From Caldilinea sp. CFX5 (lineage in GTDB: Bacteria; Chloroflexota; Anaerolineae; Caldilineales; Caldilineaceae): DNA of 64,000 nucleotides. Below the pieces are notes generated by a model that was not told the DNA's origin, searched no databases, and worked only from the letters and a program-made list of their open reading frames with translations. The DNA is taken from contig QWII01000020.1 in NCBI GenBank assembly GCA_021405325.1, positions 1-64,000 on the forward strand, given 5' to 3'. Both the position numbers and the translations under genes were made by a program. Positions 58,081 to 64,000 of this stretch are shown in pieces (positions within the stretch are counted from its first letter, which is position 1; every line of letters starts with the position of its first letter).

Positions 58081-58632
58081 TTAAGCGGATTGATCGCCAC
58101 CTAGGCGGTCAACCCTTTGTTGCGCTTTGAAGGCTGCGGCGCGTTGGACATAGGTCTCCGCCGCCAACCGATTGTGCTGGATCTCTTCCGGCGTCAATGC
58201 CCGCACCACCTTGGCCGGGCTACCGATGATGAGGGAACCGGCGGGGAATTCTTTGCCCTCAGTCACTAAGGAATTGGCGCCGACAATGCTATCTGCGCCA
58301 ATCACCGCGCCATTTAAGATGGTGGAGCGCATCCCGACAATCACATTGTCGCCAACGGTCGCGCCGTGGACAATGGCGCCGTGACCAACAGTGACGCCAA
58401 CGCCAACCCACACGGGGAAGCCAGGGTCAACATGAAAGATCGCGCCTTCTTGGATATTGGTACGCGCCCCGATAAAAATCGGCTCCACATCCCCACGTAA
58501 CGAGGCATGAAACCAGACGCTGCACGCCTCCGACAGGGTAACATCGCCAACGACAACAACATCGTAGGCGCGAAAAACGGTGGGGTGAATTTGGTGGGGG
58601 CGAAATTCGGTATAAAAGTTCATGGCAATCAT
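58081..58632 (-). CDS. Gamma-class carbonic anhydrase-like protein
   Basis: A 183-residue left-handed beta-helix (hexapeptide-repeat) protein of the gamma-CA/YrdA/CaiE group. SVWFHASLRGDVEPIFIGARTNIQEGAIFH gives the Arg-Gly-Asp and first His; VGHGAIVHG gives the two further zinc His residues. All three ligands are kept, so metal binding is likely; carbonic anhydrase activity is not certain in this group. The start at 58632 gives a 4-nt ATGA overlap with the upstream gene; an internal ATG at 58620 is also possible. Lies 35 nt upstream of the E2 gene. Confidence 0.88.
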   Translation of the reverse strand: MIAMNFYTEFRPHQIHPTVFRAYDVVVVGDVTLSEACSVWFHASLRGDVEPIFIGARTNIQEGAIFHVDPGFPVWVGVGVTVGHGAIVHGATVGDNVIVGMRSTILNGAVIGADSIVGANSLVTEGKEFPAGSLIIGSPAKVVRALTPEEIQHNRLAAETYVQRAAAFKAQQRVDRLGGDQSA

Positions 58633-59528
58633 TCATCCGCTTGATAGAGTTTTATCTTTGTCAGAAAATTGTCCAGCGTATCGGTTTGCACAGCCGCGAC
58701 GAATAGCTGTTCCAATGCGGTGTCATCTTCAATCGCTGTAATGGCTTTTTCAAGTTCACGATAGGTGATAATTGGCGGATTTAGACGCAGGACAATGATA
58801 TTTAAAATATCCTGTTGTCGCGTCAAACGGGCAACCTCGACTCGTGCTGCCGCACGTTCGGCGCGCACTCGACGCAAATAAGGCGTATCAACGACAAATT
58901 CTTCGCTATCAATTAACTTCTCCAACATCGCCAAAATCCTTTCATCATCAACCAGCGCCACCAACGTCGTAAAAAGCCTCCCCTGTAATTCCTGATCTTC
59001 CACTGCTTTTAACTGCGTTACCACATCCGGCACGAGGGCATCGACGTTACTCATTTGTGTTTGCCCAATTAATGGTAACAAACCAGGGCGTGCTAACGCA
59101 AGTAGCTCTTCCGCCTTCAATTTCCACAAATGGACAACACGATACTTCCAGCGCAACGTGTTAGAGCCATCCGGCGCTTTGATCTCATGCTCACCAGTGT
59201 CGCGTGCGCCAACACCCTCGCCAACATAGAAGACCACACTGTACAAGTCAAGTTCACGTTCGGCTTCAACAACACGCGTGATATAGTCCAGCATCCGCCA
59301 CTTCATCGGTTTGCGGCTGCTGCGCCCTTGAAATTCAATATGCAATAGCGCAGTCCGACCAGTAGCCAACAGCACACGGAAGAGATGATCTGCCCGTACA
59401 GGCTCACCACCCGGCAATTCGATATTGACTGTCTGCGCGTCTACCACCTCTGCCTCTAATAGCCAGGCGGCAATATCTTTGATCGACGTATGGAACAAGC
59501 GCTTCAGAGGATCATCAGTTTCAGCCAT
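58629..59528 (-). CDS. Rpn-family (PD-(D/E)xK) nuclease-like protein
   Basis: A 299-residue protein resembling the Rpn/YhgA recombination-promoting nucleases and DUF4351-type relatives. The nuclease-like core is at about 15-130 with RADHLFRVLLATGRTALLHIEFQG, where Asp and the E-x-Q pair fit the family active site. The C-terminal half is helical. It overlaps the upstream lyase gene by 8 nt and the downstream carbonic-anhydrase gene by 4 nt, so it is embedded in a metabolic operon, an odd place for such a gene. The start at 59528 is preferred over a longer frame. Confidence 0.75.
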   Translation of the reverse strand: MAETDDPLKRLFHTSIKDIAAWLLEAEVVDAQTVNIELPGGEPVRADHLFRVLLATGRTALLHIEFQGRSSRKPMKWRMLDYITRVVEAERELDLYSVVFYVGEGVGARDTGEHEIKAPDGSNTLRWKYRVVHLWKLKAEELLALARPGLLPLIGQTQMSNVDALVPDVVTQLKAVEDQELQGRLFTTLVALVDDERILAMLEKLIDSEEFVVDTPYLRRVRAERAAARVEVARLTRQQDILNIIVLRLNPPIITYRELEKAITAIEDDTALEQLFVAAVQTDTLDNFLTKIKLYQADE

Positions 59529-60873
59529 TGGCAAGCTTTCCAAGTACATTGTCAATGAAAATCGATGTTTGCCCAGTGTAGTTAGCCGGGTCAAGCATCC
59601 GACGCAACTTCTCATCCGGGACAGCATTGCTAATCTCCGGCACGGTTGACAAAACACTATAGAGCGAACGATTTTCGGTCAACGCTTTGGCGCAAGCATC
59701 ATAAACGACATCATGTGCCTGTTGCCGACCGATGAATTGCCCCAAGTGCATCATCACCGCTTCAGCCACAATCTGACCGTTGGTCAGTTCCAGGTTTTGG
59801 CGCATCTTCTCCGGGTGGACGACCAGCCCATCAAAGATGGCAATACTGTGTTGCAGCGCAGCCCCGGTCAGTTGACAGACATGGGGCAGCAGATCCCACT
59901 CCACATGCCATTCACCCATCGCCCGCTCATGTTCCGGTTGCATAGCGCTCAACATGCTGGGTACTTGTTGACGCGTCAGTTGGGCAATGCCAATCACCGC
60001 CTCACAGAGAATCGGGTTGCGCTTCTGCGGCATCGTGCTAGAGCTGCCTTTGCCGTGGACAAAGGGTTCTTCCACCTCGCCAAATTCATTCTGTTGGAGA
60101 ACCGCTACTTCTCGCGCCACTTTGCCCAAGGTTGCGGTCAATAACCCACATAGGGAAACAAACTCACCAAAACTGTCACGCGCGGTATGCCAGGCAATAG
60201 CAGCCGGGGCCAGGTTTAATTCAGCCGCCAATGCTTGATGCACTGCCCACCCATTTTCACCTAAGGAAGCTAGCGTACCAGCCGCACCATTAAACGAACA
60301 CCGCAACAGCCGTGGCCGGCACTGGATAAAACGTTCGGCGTGGCGCTGCAACTCATCGATCCAGACCGCCACCTTAAAACCAAAGGTGATCGGCAGCGCA
60401 TGTTGACCATGCGTCCGCCCCGCCATCACTGTGTCACGGTGGGCTTGTGCGATTTTGGTCAAAGCGGCGATCAATTGCGCTACCGCCTGTTCGATCAAAG
60501 TCAACGCCGAACGCAACTGCAAGACATTCCCCGTATCCATAATGTCCTGCGTCGTCGCGCCCCAGTGGACATAGCGACCGGCCTCCCCGGCACAGCGCGC
60601 CGCCAGTTGACGCACCAAGGGCAGAATCGGATAGCCGACGAGGTTTGTACCGCTGCGCAACTTATCGTAATCAATGCCCTCCGCCTTCGCCTGCCGCGTA
60701 ATTTCCTCAGCCGCCGCTTGAGGAATAATGTTTAACCGAGCCTGGGCGCGCGCCAATGCCGCTTCCACATCCAGCCAGCACTGCACCAGATGGGCATCGT
60801 CAAAAATCGTCCGCATGGCATCAGTGCTGTAAAAATCACGGAAGATCAACGAATCAACAATGTGACTTGGCAT
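59521..60873 (-). CDS. Fumarase/aspartase-superfamily lyase (PurB/PcaB-like)
   Basis: A 450-residue lyase of the superfamily containing adenylosuccinate lyase and 3-carboxy-muconate cycloisomerase. Conserved regions: HWGATTQDIMDTG (about 103-115), RTHGQHALPITFG (about 154-166) and the signature loop GSSSTMPQKRNP with the catalytic Ser. The Gln in PQKRNP (usually PHKRNP) and overall style point to the PcaB-like group, so a purine role is not assured. It lies 9 nt after an SDR gene, suggesting a shared catabolic pathway. Confidence 0.85.
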   Translation of the reverse strand: MPSHIVDSLIFRDFYSTDAMRTIFDDAHLVQCWLDVEAALARAQARLNIIPQAAAEEITRQAKAEGIDYDKLRSGTNLVGYPILPLVRQLAARCAGEAGRYVHWGATTQDIMDTGNVLQLRSALTLIEQAVAQLIAALTKIAQAHRDTVMAGRTHGQHALPITFGFKVAVWIDELQRHAERFIQCRPRLLRCSFNGAAGTLASLGENGWAVHQALAAELNLAPAAIAWHTARDSFGEFVSLCGLLTATLGKVAREVAVLQQNEFGEVEEPFVHGKGSSSTMPQKRNPILCEAVIGIAQLTRQQVPSMLSAMQPEHERAMGEWHVEWDLLPHVCQLTGAALQHSIAIFDGLVVHPEKMRQNLELTNGQIVAEAVMMHLGQFIGRQQAHDVVYDACAKALTENRSLYSVLSTVPEISNAVPDEKLRRMLDPANYTGQTSIFIDNVLGKLANG

Positions 60874-60882
60874 GAATCGACC

Positions 60883-61758
60883 TCAGTTCATCTCATAGCC
60901 GCCATCGACATTGAGGGCTTGACCGGTGATGCAATCAGCATCCGTGGAACAGAGAAAGGCCACTGCCCCGCCGATGTCTTCCGGTGTAGAGGCGCGCTTA
61001 AGCGGAATGGTATTAATAAAGGCGGCAATTGCCTCACCTGGTTGTGTACCAAAGAGCTTGCCGCGATCCTCGTCAATCTGCTTCCACATGGCTGTGGGTA
61101 CAACGCCAGGGCAAACCGCATTAACCGTAATGTTATAGGGCGCAAGGGCCAACGCCGCCGACTGCGTAATGCTAATCACCGCCGCCTTGCTCGCCGAGTA
61201 ATGAGCTGACAGCGGCCGACCATGCCGTCCAGAGATCGAAGACATATTGACGATCTTGCCGTTGCTCTGCTGATTAATGGCCGATGACTGACCTGCGGAC
61301 GGCTTCAGATTCGCAATGTCCGCCAATTTTGTCCCGGCACGCAACTCTTCGGGAATCTGCCGGATCATCTGGTTTGCCACGGCTTGTAGACAGAAGAACA
61401 TGCCCCGTTGGTTAATATCGATCACCCGATCCCAATCCGCTTCCGTCAGATCGAGTAGCGGCTTGGTCTGCGCGACGCCGGCATTGTTGACCAGAATGTT
61501 GATCTGCCCAAAGTGTGCCACCACATCATCCACCATCTTCTGGCTCAAGGAGGCATTGCTCACATCAACTTGATAGGGCAGCGTTTTCGCCCCAGTTGCG
61601 CTGGTAATTTCTTGCGCTGTGCTGGTGGCGGTTTCCACATTGTAATCAGCAATCACCACGCTTGCCCCTTCACGAGCCAGGCGCGTGGCAATGCCTTTGC
61701 CGATCCCCTGTCCTGCGCCGGTGACAATGGCGACTTTGCCGGCAAAACGTTGTTCCAT
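60883..61758 (-). CDS. SDR-family oxidoreductase
   Basis: A 291-residue short-chain dehydrogenase. TGAGQGIGKGIA (residues 14-25), NNAGVAQ, SSISGRHGRPLSAHYSASKAA with the Tyr-x3-Lys pair intact, and CPGVVPT. ADY after the second strand favours NAD(H). An insert of about 35 residues (EELRAGTKLADIANLKPSAG onward) lies before the catalytic Ser strand, unusual for the family. First gene of the minus-strand metabolic run ending in E1-beta. Substrate unknown; diol/acetoin or sugar dehydrogenases are possible. Confidence 0.87.
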   Translation of the reverse strand: MEQRFAGKVAIVTGAGQGIGKGIATRLAREGASVVIADYNVETATSTAQEITSATGAKTLPYQVDVSNASLSQKMVDDVVAHFGQINILVNNAGVAQTKPLLDLTEADWDRVIDINQRGMFFCLQAVANQMIRQIPEELRAGTKLADIANLKPSAGQSSAINQQSNGKIVNMSSISGRHGRPLSAHYSASKAAVISITQSAALALAPYNITVNAVCPGVVPTAMWKQIDEDRGKLFGTQPGEAIAAFINTIPLKRASTPEDIGGAVAFLCSTDADCITGQALNVDGGYEMN

Positions 61759-61790
61759 AGGTCTTTCCTTTTCGTCTCTTCTCTCAATGG

Positions 61791-62426
61791 CTATGAATTT
61801 TTGAGCGCACGCAGGTAGCTTACCAGTCGATGCACTTGCGTGGTAGGGTTATCTGTCTGATTCTGTGCGGCTTGTTGACCCGCTCGTTCAGCATAGCGAA
61901 TCGCCAGATCGGTATAGGGAATCAACTGCAAGTAGATGGCTTGACTACCTTTGCTATACGCCGGTAGATGCGCCTTAAGATCCCGCAACACATGTTGCCC
62001 TGGCGAGTAGGATTCTGATCGGGCATAAGGCTTCGTGGTAAAGATGAAATGCAGCAGCAACCAATACTCAAAACATGGCACAGAGGTAATCGCGGTAAAC
62101 ACATCCGCCAACTCCTCAGCAGCCAAATCGCGCACGGCCTGCTGGTAGGTAGAATGTTCATCTTTATCAAAGACACAGAATACCCGATCAAAACCCTCTT
62201 CCTGCTGATAACGACGCTTGGCGTGAGCGACTACACTCTTTGGGCTGGGGTCAGAATCGCCATCGATCTCGACATTTGCGGTGTTCAACCGGAGATGCTC
62301 GACTAGCTCCCGAAAGTAGTTCGGTTCGGTCTTACTCCCTTCACAGACGATCAACACCCGATCATACGAAGACCGTTTTGGTTCTCGCCGCTGCAACCCA
62401 GGAATCTGTCGTGCCCTACGCGCCAT
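61791..62426 (-). CDS. RloB-like protein (TOPRIM-type partner of an AAA ATPase)
   Basis: A 211-residue RloB homologue. Signature segments: VLIVCEGSKTEPNYFREL (about 24-41, with the conserved Glu), VFCVFDKDEHSTYQQA with its acidic pair, and VPCFEYWLLLHF. RloB is often found with the AAA ATPase RloA near restriction-modification loci; the fold is TOPRIM-like, and nuclease activity is suspected. The gene overlaps the upstream ATPase gene by 11 nt, so the two are co-translated. A defence role is inferred. Confidence 0.88.
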   Translation of the reverse strand: MARRARQIPGLQRREPKRSSYDRVLIVCEGSKTEPNYFRELVEHLRLNTANVEIDGDSDPSPKSVVAHAKRRYQQEEGFDRVFCVFDKDEHSTYQQAVRDLAAEELADVFTAITSVPCFEYWLLLHFIFTTKPYARSESYSPGQHVLRDLKAHLPAYSKGSQAIYLQLIPYTDLAIRYAERAGQQAAQNQTDNPTTQVHRLVSYLRALKNS

Positions 62427-63708
62427 TCACGCCTTCCCATACCTTGTTCATTGCACGGAAATAAGGCAATGCCCCATACCGCCCTTGCAAATAGTGCTTC
62501 TCTAGATTCTCCACCCCTTTACGCGGGCTGAAGTCGCTCAACGGATAAAGCGTCGTCGCATTAAACTCATCCTTGTCGGTAAACCAGATCTGGTCGCGCC
62601 GAAACACTTCCTGATTCAGGATCGAAGTCTCATGCGTTGTAAAGATCAGTTGCGCATTGTGTCGGTTCAGATGGTTGTCATGAAACAGCTGCACCAAAAA
62701 CTTCACCAGGTTCGGGTGCAAATTATCATTCAACTCATCTACGATCAACACCGACCCCTTTGCCAACGCGGCCAACCACGGGCCAGCCAGTGCAAAAAAC
62801 TTGCGTGTCCCCTCTGACTCTTCTTTGAGTTCCAGCGCAAAGCGCTCTCCCTCACTCCCCAGATGCACAGTCCTTACATCAAACTGCTCCCCATCTGGCT
62901 CTAGCGGTCGCTCCGCCACCATCTTCGACGCCATCTCCATCCGTCGCATGGGATATTTTAGCTCATATTGGTATTTCCGTTCAACCTCCAGATCAGCGAT
63001 GGCAAAATCAGCCGCCTGCAAAAAGTTCAACACCTGCTGCTTACCCCCACCGTTTCCTACTTGTTTGATGGTAAAATCCGGCGTCAACGGCCCATTACCA
63101 TACACTTGCAGTGTAGACTGAAACCAATCAAACACCGGCTGCAACTGTGTACTATTCAATTGTATTGCCGTCGATAGAAACAGCGCATTCGGCCGTGTCG
63201 CCTCTTGCCATAAATACTTCGGCCCAGTCAGCTTCTCCGTATTACCCCATTCATAACGCTGCGTTTCTGCATTAAACTTCCGGTCGATCCAGCTCTGCGA
63301 ACGCCCCTTGGGGAAGGCAAAGAGCCACTCTTCCAGGATCTGCTGCTTGGAAGCCACAAAGCCGTATTGATAGCGCACATCCCCGGCCACAAAATGCACT
63401 TCAAATTCTGTGGGTTGGCGTTGCGTCTCTGCATCAAACAGGTAAGGCGTCACCGGCACTTCATCCCCTCGTTGGCTCTGGGCTGACCATAACACGATTG
63501 CGATCATGGTTTGCAACGCTTTGATCAGGTTCGATTTACCGGATGCGTTCGGGCCATAGATCGCAGCCGTGCGCACTAAGTCCAGCCGTCCTTCCAACAC
63601 AGCGGTCGTATTTGCGCCTTGCAACTCGCTACTGCTGGCGCTCACCATTGACAGGGTTTGTTGTTGTTTGATTGAACGGTAGTTGGTTACAGCAAATTCT
63701 ATTAGCAT
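62416..63708 (-). CDS. RloA-like AAA ATPase (AAA_15/SMC-like)
   Basis: A 430-residue ATPase with SMC/ABC-like head motifs. EFAVTNYRSIKQQQTLSM at the N-terminus, Walker A GPNASGKSN (52-60), ABC-signature-like EESEGTRKFFAL, Walker B VLIVDELNDNLHP and FTTHETSIL. The layout matches RloA and the ATPases of abortive-infection systems such as PARIS (AriA), which also pair with a TOPRIM protein. First gene of the RloA-RloB unit; no methylase or restriction genes are within the window. Confidence 0.88.
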   Translation of the reverse strand: MLIEFAVTNYRSIKQQQTLSMVSASSSELQGANTTAVLEGRLDLVRTAAIYGPNASGKSNLIKALQTMIAIVLWSAQSQRGDEVPVTPYLFDAETQRQPTEFEVHFVAGDVRYQYGFVASKQQILEEWLFAFPKGRSQSWIDRKFNAETQRYEWGNTEKLTGPKYLWQEATRPNALFLSTAIQLNSTQLQPVFDWFQSTLQVYGNGPLTPDFTIKQVGNGGGKQQVLNFLQAADFAIADLEVERKYQYELKYPMRRMEMASKMVAERPLEPDGEQFDVRTVHLGSEGERFALELKEESEGTRKFFALAGPWLAALAKGSVLIVDELNDNLHPNLVKFLVQLFHDNHLNRHNAQLIFTTHETSILNQEVFRRDQIWFTDKDEFNATTLYPLSDFSPRKGVENLEKHYLQGRYGALPYFRAMNKVWEGVNGA

Positions 63709-64000
63709 AAGATTGCCTCAGATGGATGTTTTTATCGTCTTTTTTGACAATTTTATGCAAATTTTAGCACAAGATTCGTTCCTTGTCTAGTCCCCACTTT
63801 TATCTTTTTTGTGACAATTCTCTGGGTTGCTGAAAGGTTGCGACACGATGGTAATGATACTTGACCTTTCTTGTGTTCAGGCTGGGCATCAAAAGTGTTA
63901 AGGTAACTCTTACTTTACCACAAAACAGCTTTTGTTCTAAAGTTGCTTATCAGTGGCAGCAGATCGTGTGGTGACAGGGTGACTTTGCACATGACCTTTG
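63709..64000. other. Region upstream of rloA at the window edge
   Basis: AT-rich 292 nt with no gene. It should contain the minus-strand promoter of the rloA-rloB pair. I could not assign hexamers with confidence. Confidence 0.4.

Noticed and set aside
1..64000. tRNA or rRNA genes, transposases, integrases
   Set aside because: I looked through the intergenic stretches and found none apart from the tmRNA; faint tRNA-like pieces belong to tmRNA.

Overview
The window is about 57-58% GC by eye and looks like a chromosomal segment of a Chloroflexota bacterium (Caldilineae/Anaerolineae type). This placement is inferred from gene style, not from a marker tree. The pointers are two giant BTAD-STAND-TPR regulators, secreted proteins with Thr/Pro-rich linkers and a C-terminal FLPLVAK-type ending, an ECF sigma factor paired with a DUF5667/LysM protein, and dense intergenic palindromes. 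No phage genes, transposase, tRNA, rRNA or CRISPR array was seen; tmRNA is present.

Layout. 0-15 kb is housekeeping: mdh (minus), a secreted FG-GAP protein, a CDP-alcohol phosphatidyltransferase, an ECF sigma/DUF5667 pair, ffh-rpsP-khpA-rimM-dprA, a mannose-1-phosphate guanylyltransferase and a two-TM acidic protein; dgt and an SDR lie on the minus strand at 15-17 kb. 17.4-30 kb is the most unusual part: two paralogous BTAD regulators flank a compact RiPP cluster with all the hallmarks of lasso-peptide biosynthesis. Its genes are the B2 protease, a nucleotidyltransferase, a precursor, an HPr-kinase-like kinase, a PqqD-like B1 and an asparagine-synthetase-like cyclase. The precursor is exceptional. 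A lasso leader and a plausible 19-residue core (A1 to D8 ring) are fused directly to a peptidase S74 intramolecular chaperone domain, whose Ser-Lys self-cleavage dyad sits exactly at the end of the core.

30-40 kb carries an MBL hydrolase, a double S1 protein, an M32 carboxypeptidase, a secreted DUF11-type protein, a small ORF with its own terminator, and a heterodimeric ABC exporter with one degenerate ATP site. 40-45 kb holds a candidate small RNA and a minus-strand his block (hisH, phosphatase, a HisA-Nudix fusion with altered catalytic residues, hisF, hisI, hisE), followed by a DUF402 protein and a nitrilase-fold protein lacking its catalytic Cys. 46-54 kb has lspA-rluD, two toxin-antitoxin pairs flanking an adenosine deaminase and an HExxH protein, sfsA, ssrA (tmRNA) and an HNH pair. 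54-64 kb is a minus-strand run: SDR, fumarase-superfamily lyase, Rpn-like nuclease, gamma-carbonic anhydrase, then 2-oxoacid dehydrogenase E2, E1-alpha and E1-beta. It is preceded by a RloA/RloB-type defence pair.

A recurring structural theme is long, near-perfect intergenic palindromes. Their arms are built of short repeated words that differ from locus to locus. In four of them the 11-nt loop is nearly the same sequence (TCGAYARGCTC), and a related element has entered the coding sequence of the E2 linker.
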